Shown one piece after another: positions 27,568 to 35,787 of a stretch of DNA of 64,000 bases. The notes under the pieces are model-generated. The model saw only the letters and a list, made by a program, of their open reading frames with translations. It was not told where the DNA came from and did no database searches. A program made the translations under genes and the position numbers. The stretch is from an uncultured Verrucomicrobiota bacterium (lineage in GTDB: Bacteria > Verrucomicrobiota > Kiritimatiellia > CAIVKH01), in the NCBI GenBank assembly GCA_937873455.1, contig CALMYG010000022.1:124001-188000 (forward strand), read 5' to 3'. The stretch's first letter is position 1; every line of letters starts with the position of its first letter.

Positions 27568-30500
27568 TTCACACTCGGCTTTGATCCCTTGGCTTTGCCG
27601 CCGCCGGTTTCGGTGGTAAAGGTCACGCGGCGCGAGGCCTCAATACAGGTGGGGCACAGCCCGATTTCCACATAGACCGTTCCTTGGCCCTTGAGTTTGA
27701 ACTTGGATCCCTGTTTCAGGCCGGCGACGTCGAGTTGGCCGCCCAAGCTCAGCATGCAGAGGGCGTCGCCGCTGACCGACAACATTCCGCGTGCGCCGTA
27801 GGTGGGACCTTCGACGAAATAGAAAATGCCCAATCCCATGCCGGCGGTAACCTGGAAGAAACACGAGGCCGGAATCCCGAGCAGGGCTTCGGAAACCGGG
27901 ATATGCGCTTCGCCGTACACATAGGCCCCGCTGAACGTCGGTTTAGGTACGCCCAGCGCGGTCACGACAAACATATCCCACTGGGCGATGGGAGCGAGCG
28001 AGCAGGTTTGGCCAAAGAAGATGCCGCCCTTGGCCTTGTAACCGTTCATCTTCATGCCCAGCGCGGCGCTGACATAATTTTCCTGCGAACCGAACGAGAT
28101 GGCCACCGCGAGATCTTCAATGGAGAACGCTTCGAATGCGACTTTGCCGTCGGTTTTGTTAATCATGCCGACAAAGTTGACCGGGGTGAGGCTTCCATCG
28201 TTTTCGACATCGAAGGTAAACTTGGTCTTGATGTCGACGCGGAGATCGGGGCTTAGAAAGTCGAACGGGACGTTGATAGCTCCGATGGTTACTTCCGCCG
28301 TGTCCTGCCCGACATCACCGCACAGGTTTTGATCCGGACTGGATTCGTACTGGTTGATTTCCATGAACGCCTGGAATTCGGTTTTTTCGGGAAGAGCCCA
28401 CTGGAATTTGGCGTCGAGGCGCACCTGCCGCATGGCATCGCCGTTGAAGTGGGCATGGCCGGTCATGGCCGCGCTGGCCATGGAACCGCTGAACGGCCCC
28501 AGCACATCCTTGAAGCCGAGGTCGAGATCCAACAGAATCGATGTCAACGCATCGCGGATGATGATGTTGATGTTCGCGAAGGTGGAGTCGATGGCATTGC
28601 GGAGTGCGCCGTTCAGGTCGAAGAGCCGCTGTTTGAGCGCGCCCTGCACGCCGGCAACGTACGCGCTGCCGTACAGTTCATCGGTAATGGTCCGGCGCAG
28701 TTTCTGTTTCACCACGCTTGGCGAGGCGAGGTTGAAACGGTTCACGCTGTTGAAGGTTCCCAGATAGCCTTCGAGCACCACTTGAATCCGGTCATTGATG
28801 GCCGGAAATTCATTGTTAAGCGCCTGGTTGAGCAAGGCGCTCAACTCATTGCCCAGTTCACCGTTGACGGCATTGCTGGCGCTCGCGAAGGCCGCGCCCA
28901 ACTGCTCGCAGGTGTCGCGTAGATCGGCGAGCGACGGCGTGGCGCCGGTCAGGTACGGCGCGATCAGGGCATCCAATTCGCCCCCGGTCAACGCACCTAC
29001 CACGGCGGCGAGGTTGGCATCGATTTCACTCACCAGCGCCTGGATCAGGGCGCGGGCGAGTTCGCGCACGGCGGAAGGATCGACGCCGCCGGGGCCGGGC
29101 TTGAGCAGTCCGCTGTTGGCGATAAATGCCTCCAGCGCGCGCGCGGCCTTGCCGATGGAGTCGCGCAGGATGGCCTGTTGCGGTGCGCCGAGCTTGGACC
29201 AGACCAGCGTTTCCACCACTGGCGCCGGCCCGCCGAAGAAATTGGTGAGTACCGGGGCGGAACCGCCAATCCAGTTGGTGCCGGACCAGCGGGTCAGGAG
29301 ATGCGCATAGATCTGGTTGACCAGCAGGTCGACCGAAGGACCAATCACCCGCTCGAAGTGATCCTGCATTTGATCGGCCAGCAAGCCATCCAGGCGTTCG
29401 ACTCCTTCGTGAAGCGGCTGGACAACCACCGCGCCGAGGGTGTCGTTGATCACCTGGGCCACGCCAAGGGCATCGCTCACTTCATTGATGACCATGTTCG
29501 CGAGGTTGATCTGAGGCAGGCCGGCCTGGATGCCGAAGCGCACATCCGCGCGCTCGGCGCTCAAGTAGGCCAGGCGCTTTTCGACGTTAACCAACAGGAA
29601 GTCCTCTTTTACCGGGTTCACCGAACGGAAGGAACGCGTGCCGAAGTCCCAGCGCACCGGCAAATTAAATTCCACCGCCCCGTTGAGCCAATCCTGCCGG
29701 GCGCGGACAAAATAGGTGGAGTTGGTCCGGTAGTTCCTGAGCTGGGCCGCCGTGGTCCCGTTGAAGCCCCGGTTGTCGGGGTCGTGATAGCCGGTGCCGA
29801 AATAACTTTTCGCCGGCGCGCCCCAGGTGCCGTTGGCCACGAATAGTTCGGCTGAATTCCAGGGGCCTGGCGTGTTCGGATTCGGGGGCGGACGGTGCGA
29901 GGCGGTTTGGATGTGGGCGGGGATCGACTCGAAAAACGACACGCGAACCCGGCCGGGTAAATTCATGAAACCGACATTCAGCGGAGCGGCCGGCGTCGAA
30001 CCCGGGAAGGTGTAGTTTGGCGCCGAGCCCACCACGTTAAAGAACGCGCCGATGGTGGGCGTGATCACATAGGTTTCGTAACCGGAAGCGCCTGGCGCAG
30101 AGCGCTTGGGGCCGCGGATGCGAACCTGCGATGGGGTGATCAGCCGCGAGTCGAGGTTGGTCGGGCCGCCGGATTTGGGAATAAAATTGCCGTGCGGGAA
30201 AACGCCCAGTTTGCCCTGGAAGGAATCGGTGACGTGGGCCATGTAGGCATCAACGCCGAGAGCGAGGAAGCCGTTGCCGGGATTGCATAACTGCGAGGCG
30301 TCGCGGGTGAACTCGATGGCCGAGACATCGATCGGTGCCTGCCAGTAACTTGCGATGATCGCTTGCGGGCCGTCCTTGACATCCGCTTTGTCCAGCGCGC
30401 CGTTGCAGAGGAACATCAAGCGCTCGAATTGATTGCTGGCGTCGGTGGGGAAGGGCAGGTAGAGGCTACCCTCGGTGCGGGAATCCACATTGGAGTTGGA

Positions 30501-33020
30501 CAGGAAAGCGAGACCAAAATTGTTGAACGTAAATTGGTAGCCGTTGATGATGACCTGCTCGGGCGAAGTGCCGACCTTGTCGTGAATGCCGGACACGCCG
30601 CTGCGGCGGGCGTAGTATTTCGAACGGCCCTTGAGATCATAGGGACCGTACACGCCGCCGCCGAGCGTGCTTTCGCCCTTGAGACCGGATGCGGTGGCGG
30701 AATTTGACGGCCCGGCGCGGAAGTTCATACCCGCGTAGTCGGCAAAGCCGTTCCAATAGGTGGTAAGATTGCCGAGACGTTCGGTCACGGTGCCGCTCCA
30801 GGGATCAGCGCCGGATAGCAGGATCACCGCCGGACGGCGATTGACCGGATACTCGCCGAGAATGGTGTTGTACTGCCCGTGCAGGAAGTGGCCGGGAATA
30901 TGAACGCTGGCGTTCGTGAACGGATCGGTGACGTGGGCATGGCGCCCGAGGGTGTTGATCCAGCCAAAACGCAAGGGGAAGGCCGTGGTCAACGCACCGG
31001 CTCTGACCACGCCGCCGTCGGTGGTGAAGCGGAGGGGTTGCCCGGCGGCGGCCAAAGATACGTTGGTGGGGGTGGTGTCGCCGCATGACGGATACACGCA
31101 ATCGGCGGAGACCGAAACCTGAACCACGCTGGCCGCATTGATGAAGCTGTTGGAGGACACCACGCGGTCGTTCACGATATCCATCACGCCGTTGCTGGTG
31201 ACGGTAACCGCGCGATAAGGAAAGTGGGCGAGCAGAAACCAGTTTCCGGCCGCGCCAAAGGTAAAGCGCCCGGTCATTTCCGAACCGCCCTTGTAACCGG
31301 CGCGGACGGAAAGTTGGGTGCCGACCCCGGACACGGTGCGCCAATACATGTCGTTGGAAGGCTTCACTTGCTGGGTGCTGGGCACCGGCGCGGCGAGCAG
31401 GCGGGTGTACTGATTGGATCGCACATGAGCCACGCTGTTGGAGCTGAAGGTCCGGAAATCAAAGCGCCCTTCGTTCAGCCTCCACTGCACGCGATTGACC
31501 CGCACCGCCACGGGCTTGGATTCCTCGGCCACCCAGATCGGGCTGCTGCTGGTGATGACGAGATCAGCAAGGGGCAACAATTGCGGGCTGAGCACGTGAG
31601 GCCCGTCAAACAAAAACGAACCGTTTTGCGTACGCCGCGTCGCGTTGGTGGTCCAGCCCAATCCGGCGGGCAGGATCGGCTCCAACCCGCCGGCTTTTGC
31701 GCCGGCGGAATCGAGGGTCAGGTTATAGCGATAGAAATTGATGCCGTTCAGATTCGGACGGTCGATGCCGGGAGGCACGACGGCAATCGAAGACGGCGCG
31801 CGGACAAAGGCGTCGCCATTCGGGCGGAGGCCGATGTCGAGCAGGCCGGAAAAGGTAGTGAAGCCGGGATGGTTGTTCAGGCTGGCCCCGCCGTTGGGAA
31901 GGCCCAGCGTGGTGTGCACGTTGTTGCTGACCACGGATACACCGACGGTCGGAGTGTTGGTCACGGAAAGAATGGTGGTGGGGACATCGCCGAAATCAAG
32001 TCGGCCGTTGAAGTGTAGATAGCGCTGGGCCGGTGTGGTGATGGTTTGTGAAGCGAAAAACACTGGATCGAAGGGATTAAAGACCTCAAGATGTTGCAGG
32101 CGAACCTTGATGTTATAGGTTTGTCCCGGTGAATCGAGTTGTATGCCTGGTCCTGGTCGAAATGCAATGGTGCGGGCAAAGTTGTTGGAGGAGGGTCGCT
32201 CTAGTAACCCGCCTGCGGCAGGCAGGAAGGTCGGCATGGCGGGCTGATTGGTTTCCACGAGCAAGCCCTCGGCTAGAGCGATCGGGGTATTCGTGTCCGC
32301 GTTTCCGAAAAGTTCCACTTCATACCTGATCAGCACCGGATTGGTGAAGGCCGATGCGACCGGGTCGTCGTAACGATGCAAGCTGAAGTTCAGGTTTGCG
32401 GTAAAATTGGTGGCATTGGGATCGGTGTCCACCAGCCAACGCCGGGATAAGTTGACCGAATTTAGCGTGGAAATGATGTTGAAGGGGGCATCGTTGCTGT
32501 AGCCATTGCGGAAATGAATAAACCGCCGGTTCGGGGATTGATTGGTTCCGACGAGGGTGCCGTTTTGGAGTCGAACTTCGGCCTCCAGGCGATAATTCGT
32601 GTATGGATCGAGCCGGGCCGTGGGCAACAGGTTCGTGGCCAAGTTGTACGTATTGGTTCCGGCCGGGAAGAAGAAGAAATTGGTCGTGGTAAAAATGGCG
32701 GTAGCCCCGCCCTGGAAAGGATGCAGGTTGCCCGTGGTCAGGTTGCGCAATTGAAATCGGGCTGACAGCAAAGCGCTATCGAATGCGCTGGTGGATACCA
32801 GGGTCACCGGCACCCGCACCGGGATGAGGTGCCGCTGGTAGTTCGTGGAGTTGCGGGCCGCGTCGGAATCGATCACGTAATGCGGGTTGATGTAGTTGGT
32901 GATGACGGGAACGCCGACGGTATAAGTCGGCTGAGCCTTCGCGGTGGTGGTAAGTAACATCCAAGCCAGTAGGACCCAGCCGAATGACCCCGCAACCAAT
33001 CGTATTGGGTGACCCGTCAT
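27564..33020 (-). CDS. Giant secreted protein with helical insert and beta-rich end (first gene of the trio)
   Basis: 1818 aa, unrecognised. Signal peptide MTGHPIRLVAGSFGW... cleaved after about residue 29 (TTTAKA). Residues 30-1170 are beta-rich and rich in Asn and Thr, with no repeat I can define. Residues about 1180-1510 turn strongly helical (ALGVAQVINDTLGAVVVQPL, LVSEIDANLAAVVGALTGG). Residues 1510-1818 are beta-rich again with many glycines and strands such as MGLGIFYFVEGPTYGARGML, then a CPTC motif and a Lys-rich tail. A lone -10-like TATAAT lies on the minus strand at about 33050-33055. First gene of the operon; its length and partners suggest a large extracellular or outer-membrane complex. 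Confidence 0.7.
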   Translation of the reverse strand: MTGHPIRLVAGSFGWVLLAWMLLTTTAKAQPTYTVGVPVITNYINPHYVIDSDAARNSTNYQRHLIPVRVPVTLVSTSAFDSALLSARFQLRNLTTGNLHPFQGGATAIFTTTNFFFFPAGTNTYNLATNLLPTARLDPYTNYRLEAEVRLQNGTLVGTNQSPNRRFIHFRNGYSNDAPFNIISTLNSVNLSRRWLVDTDPNATNFTANLNFSLHRYDDPVASAFTNPVLIRYEVELFGNADTNTPIALAEGLLVETNQPAMPTFLPAAGGLLERPSSNNFARTIAFRPGPGIQLDSPGQTYNIKVRLQHLEVFNPFDPVFFASQTITTPAQRYLHFNGRLDFGDVPTTILSVTNTPTVGVSVVSNNVHTTLGLPNGGASLNNHPGFTTFSGLLDIGLRPNGDAFVRAPSSIAVVPPGIDRPNLNGINFYRYNLTLDSAGAKAGGLEPILPAGLGWTTNATRRTQNGSFLFDGPHVLSPQLLPLADLVITSSSPIWVAEESKPVAVRVNRVQWRLNEGRFDFRTFSSNSVAHVRSNQYTRLLAAPVPSTQQVKPSNDMYWRTVSGVGTQLSVRAGYKGGSEMTGRFTFGAAGNWFLLAHFPYRAVTVTSNGVMDIVNDRVVSSNSFINAASVVQVSVSADCVYPSCGDTTPTNVSLAAAGQPLRFTTDGGVVRAGALTTAFPLRFGWINTLGRHAHVTDPFTNASVHIPGHFLHGQYNTILGEYPVNRRPAVILLSGADPWSGTVTERLGNLTTYWNGFADYAGMNFRAGPSNSATASGLKGESTLGGGVYGPYDLKGRSKYYARRSGVSGIHDKVGTSPEQVIINGYQFTFNNFGLAFLSNSNVDSRTEGSLYLPFPTDASNQFERLMFLCNGALDKADVKDGPQAIIASYWQAPIDVSAIEFTRDASQLCNPGNGFLALGVDAYMAHVTDSFQGKLGVFPHGNFIPKSGGPTNLDSRLITPSQVRIRGPKRSAPGASGYETYVITPTIGAFFNVVGSAPNYTFPGSTPAAPLNVGFMNLPGRVRVSFFESIPAHIQTASHRPPPNPNTPGPWNSAELFVANGTWGAPAKSYFGTGYHDPDNRGFNGTTAAQLRNYRTNSTYFVRARQDWLNGAVEFNLPVRWDFGTRSFRSVNPVKEDFLLVNVEKRLAYLSAERADVRFGIQAGLPQINLANMVINEVSDALGVAQVINDTLGAVVVQPLHEGVERLDGLLADQMQDHFERVIGPSVDLLVNQIYAHLLTRWSGTNWIGGSAPVLTNFFGGPAPVVETLVWSKLGAPQQAILRDSIGKAARALEAFIANSGLLKPGPGGVDPSAVRELARALIQALVSEIDANLAAVVGALTGGELDALIAPYLTGATPSLADLRDTCEQLGAAFASASNAVNGELGNELSALLNQALNNEFPAINDRIQVVLEGYLGTFNSVNRFNLASPSVVKQKLRRTITDELYGSAYVAGVQGALKQRLFDLNGALRNAIDSTFANINIIIRDALTSILLDLDLGFKDVLGPFSGSMASAAMTGHAHFNGDAMRQVRLDAKFQWALPEKTEFQAFMEINQYESSPDQNLCGDVGQDTAEVTIGAINVPFDFLSPDLRVDIKTKFTFDVENDGSLTPVNFVGMINKTDGKVAFEAFSIEDLAVAISFGSQENYVSAALGMKMNGYKAKGGIFFGQTCSLAPIAQWDMFVVTALGVPKPTFSGAYVYGEAHIPVSEALLGIPASCFFQVTAGMGLGIFYFVEGPTYGARGMLSVSGDALCMLSLGGQLDVAGLKQGSKFKLKGQGTVYVEIGLCPTCIEASRRVTFTTETGGGKAKGSKPSVK

Positions 33021-33135
33021 GTGATGTTAAAACGTGTGAAGTGAGACTAGATTATAATACGCATTTACACTATGCGCGTTTAGTTGGCATGGGTCAAGGC
33101 TGCTATGCTGCTTGTTTGGGATCCCTTGACCGGGA

Positions 33136-33164
33136 TTGGCGCGCGGGGGCATTTTGCGTATAAT
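33136..33164 (+). promoter_or_regulatory. Sigma70-like promoter of folC (leaderless)
   Basis: TTGGCG (33136-33141), 17-nt spacer, perfect TATAAT (33159-33164), then 8 nt to the folC ATG at 33173. A start 7-8 nt downstream of the -10 would fall at the ATG itself, and there is no Shine-Dalgarno sequence, so the mRNA is probably leaderless. Confidence 0.65.
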
Positions 33165-33172
33165 ACCGCCTC

Positions 33173-34477
33173 ATGAACTTGGATGCCGCCCTCGAACGTT
33201 TGTTTCGCCGCAACCTGCACGTGATCAAGCTCGATCTTGAGCCGATGCGGGTCTTGATGGAGGTGCTGGGACATCCTGAACAACAATGCCTGATGCTTCA
33301 TGTCGCCGGAACCAACGGCAAGGGAAGCGTTTGCGCGATGCTGGCCTCGGTACTACGCGCCCACGGGTATCGGACCGGTTTATATACCTCGCCGCACCTG
33401 ATCCGATTCAATGAACGCATTCAGATCAACGGTGAACCGATTGATGACGAATCCTTGACGTTGTTGATCGAAGAGGTGGAAGCAGCCGCGGAGAAGCTGC
33501 CGGGACTCGGCATCCGGGATGTGACGTTCTTTGAATTTACCACGGCATTGGCTTTTCTGTATTTCGCCCGCAAAAAGTGTCCATTGGTCGTGCTGGAAAC
33601 CGGGATGGGCGGTCGTTTGGACGCTACCAACGTGGTGATTCCGGCGCTATCGGTCATCACCTCCATCGGGTTGGAACATACCGCGTATCTGGGGGACACG
33701 CTGGCCAAAATTGCCGGCGAAAAGGCGGGGATCATCAAGCCGGGTCGCCCGGTGGTGGTTGGGCCGGTTCCAGAGGAGGCATTCACCGTGATCGCCGGCA
33801 AGGCGCGCGATGCGGGAGCGCCCTTGTTGCCGGCGGCGGAACTCGTTCATGTGGCTGTGCGCTCGGTTTCGCTGGAGGGTCAAAAACTGGAAGTCGCCAG
33901 CGAGCAGGAGACCTACGGAACGGTGATGCTTCCGCTCCCGGGCCGTCATCAGGCCGCCAATGCCGCCATCGCGGTGGCGGCGCTGGAGTGCCTGCAACGC
34001 GATGTCGGCATTGCCGTATCAACCGAGGCCATCAAGCAGGGTTTGGCGGCAACGGTCTGGCCGGCGCGCGGGCAGGTGTTGAGCAACGATCCGCCGGTGA
34101 TTCTCGATGGCGCCCACAACCCCGAGGCGGCAGAGGCGTTGGGCGAATGGATCAAAAAAGTCGCCCGGAAACAACCGGTGGGGATGGTCGCCGGTTTTCT
34201 TGCGGACAAGGATCCGGCGGCGTTTGTGCGGGCGCTGGGTATCCATCCGGTGCAGACCTGGCTGGCGCCCATTCGAAGCGATCGCGCCATGCCGGTGGAA
34301 GAAACCCAACGGCGTCTCCATTTCCTTCCGCATGTACAGGCCATGCCGGACACCGCCACCGCATTGCGGGCGGCCCGCGAATGGGCATGCCGCGAACATG
34401 GCATTGTGCTGATTACCGGTTCGTTGTACCTGGCCGGAGAGGTGCTGGCGCTGGAAGGCGCGAGCGGCTCACCCTAG
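33173..34477 (+). CDS. folC: Bifunctional folylpolyglutamate synthase / dihydrofolate synthase
   Basis: 434 aa, normal length. The Mur-ligase-type P-loop is GTNGKGSVCAM (about residues 46-56), followed by GLYTSPHLIRFNERIQINGE, the family's folate-binding segment, and LETGMGGRLDATNVV with metal-binding residues. The C-terminal ligase domain has ILDGAHNPEAAEALGEWI. It adds glutamate to dihydropteroate and to folates. It is a single gene with its own strong promoter, divergent from the giant-protein operon and convergent with the BMC operon. Confidence 0.95.
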   Translation: MNLDAALERLFRRNLHVIKLDLEPMRVLMEVLGHPEQQCLMLHVAGTNGKGSVCAMLASVLRAHGYRTGLYTSPHLIRFNERIQINGEPIDDESLTLLIEEVEAAAEKLPGLGIRDVTFFEFTTALAFLYFARKKCPLVVLETGMGGRLDATNVVIPALSVITSIGLEHTAYLGDTLAKIAGEKAGIIKPGRPVVVGPVPEEAFTVIAGKARDAGAPLLPAAELVHVAVRSVSLEGQKLEVASEQETYGTVMLPLPGRHQAANAAIAVAALECLQRDVGIAVSTEAIKQGLAATVWPARGQVLSNDPPVILDGAHNPEAAEALGEWIKKVARKQPVGMVAGFLADKDPAAFVRALGIHPVQTWLAPIRSDRAMPVEETQRRLHFLPHVQAMPDTATALRAAREWACREHGIVLITGSLYLAGEVLALEGASGSP

Positions 34478-34579
34478 CAGCCGTCGATTTCATTCCGGGC
34501 AATACGTACCGCCATATCCGGGCTGATAAAGCACGAGGCCGGTTGCCCGGGAAATTGCTGCGCTCTAGGTTGAAAAAAG

Positions 34580-34626
34580 TTCCAATGTTTGGAAAAACGA
34601 GGTCGAAAAAGTTCCAAACCTTGGAA
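34580..34626 (-). terminator. Tandem intrinsic terminators after the BMC operon
   Basis: Two perfect TTCCAA-N3-TTGGAA dyads (34612-34626 and 34580-34594), each followed on the minus strand by CTTTTT or CTTTTTT. They come 3 and 35 nt after the last BMC stop codon. Stems are short (6 bp), so each alone may be weak. Confidence 0.55.
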
Positions 34627-34628
34627 GA

Positions 34629-34895
34629 TCAGGTGGAAACGTGATCGATAATGCCGACGATGACCGAACGGACCGGGGCGTTGGCATCGTTTAGAACCTG
34701 GCGGGCGCCGTTGCCTTCGTCGAGAATAAGCACCGGTTCCCCGGGTCCGGCGCCGACGCTGTCGACGGCGATGAGGTAATCGGATCCGGCTTTTCCGGTC
34801 GGGTCGGTTTTTTCGACGATCATCAACTTCTTGCCGTCGTAAAACGGGTGGTTGATGGTGGAGTAGATTTGCCCGATGACGCGCCCGGTGATCAT
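34629..34895 (-). CDS. BMC shell pentamer protein (BMC-P, EutN/CcmL family), copy 3
   Basis: 88 aa. MITGRVIGQIYSTINHPFYD and VAVDSVGAGPGEPVLI-like core (AVDSVGAGPGEPVLILDEGN) define the EutN/CcmL fold, whose pentamers cap the vertices of microcompartment shells. The end VRSVIVGIIDHVST is the usual last strand. It is the last gene of the BMC operon; its start overlaps the previous stop by 4 bp. Paralogous to the pentamer genes at 34892 and 37338 but clearly diverged from both. Confidence 0.93.
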   Translation of the reverse strand: MITGRVIGQIYSTINHPFYDGKKLMIVEKTDPTGKAGSDYLIAVDSVGAGPGEPVLILDEGNGARQVLNDANAPVRSVIVGIIDHVST

Positions 34896-35179
34896 GATGC
34901 GCTCTCCGTGGTTTCGCGATGGACGCCGTCGACAATGCCGATGATGGCATGATCGACGGGGACAAAGGAGGGGTCAAGGGCCATGGCGGCTTCGCGGCCG
35001 CCTTCGTAATAAATCAATTCGCCCGGCCCGGCCATGCGGGTGGCATCGGCGGCGACCAGCGCCTTGCCCTTGGGATTTCCGGCCTTGTCCAGGGGCTGAA
35101 CCAGAAGCATGGGAACGCCGCTCAGGCCTTCGTAAATTTCGCAGGGAACCACGCTGCCTATGACTTTGCCGAGCATCAT
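34892..35179 (-). CDS. BMC shell pentamer protein (BMC-P, EutN/CcmL family), copy 2
   Basis: 95 aa. Starts MMLGKVIGSVVPCEIYEGL and has the AADATRMAGPGELIYYEGG core and the VDHAIIGIVDGV closing strand. The GPGE turn that lines the pentamer pore is kept. ATGA overlaps join it to both neighbours (35176-35179 and 34892-34895), so the three final genes are translationally coupled and are likely made in fixed ratio. Confidence 0.93.
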   Translation of the reverse strand: MMLGKVIGSVVPCEIYEGLSGVPMLLVQPLDKAGNPKGKALVAADATRMAGPGELIYYEGGREAAMALDPSFVPVDHAIIGIVDGVHRETTESAS

Positions 35180-35787
35180 GTCCGTTCTCCATCCAATTTC
35201 AGGGCGTCAACTTCATGAAACCGGGTGTTGCCGGCGATGTGGCGTCCCAAGGCTTCATGCGGGGCGGTGAGGATTCGATAACTGAAGGTCGTTCCGCTCC
35301 GGGCGAGGAAGGCGGTGGCAATCTCCACCGCGGCTTCGATGTCATGCAGGTGGCCTTCGTAGAAACTCAGGCCTTTGCCGGCGAGCCCGTCGTCGGCCAG
35401 GCGCAGTTCCAGCAACGATACCGGCGTTCCTTTAAGCGCCGCTTCGGCGGCGCGGATGTTCGCGGCGACCGAGGCGGTTTCGATAATGGCCCAGGCGCCG
35501 TCGCGCGACCGGTTGCGTTTTCCGAACATGGCGGCAAAAACATCCGGATGGACATCGGGCAGGAACAGGCGATCGATGATGGCATTGCCGGCCCAGTATT
35601 CGCCTTCGGCATAGGCTTCTTCCACCGAGGCGGTGGTGCCGCCGATCACGGTTAAATACCGCCCCCGGGTGATGGTGCCGCTTTTCAAGAAGACGATGGG
35701 CGCCTTCTTGAGCATGGCATCCGTCGCCTGGATTCCCGCCGGGATATCCAGAAATTCCAACAGGGCTACGGCGGGAAACGGTTTCAT
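35176..35787 (-). CDS. BMC shell trimer protein with two BMC domains (BMC-T), second copy
   Basis: 203 aa from ATG 35787. Two BMC folds in tandem: residues about 5-90 (ALLEFLDIPAGIQATDAMLK, then GTITRGRYLTVIGGTTASVE) and about 98-185 (AIIETASVAANIRAAEAALK, then FYEGHLHDIEAAVEIATAFL). Tandem-domain proteins form pseudo-hexameric trimers that tile the shell facets and may hold a gated pore. ATG overlaps the aldehyde dehydrogenase stop by one base (TGATG). Sequence differs strongly from the trimer at 38027, so the two probably have different pore properties. Confidence 0.88.
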   Translation of the reverse strand: MKPFPAVALLEFLDIPAGIQATDAMLKKAPIVFLKSGTITRGRYLTVIGGTTASVEEAYAEGEYWAGNAIIDRLFLPDVHPDVFAAMFGKRNRSRDGAWAIIETASVAANIRAAEAALKGTPVSLLELRLADDGLAGKGLSFYEGHLHDIEAAVEIATAFLARSGTTFSYRILTAPHEALGRHIAGNTRFHEVDALKLDGERT

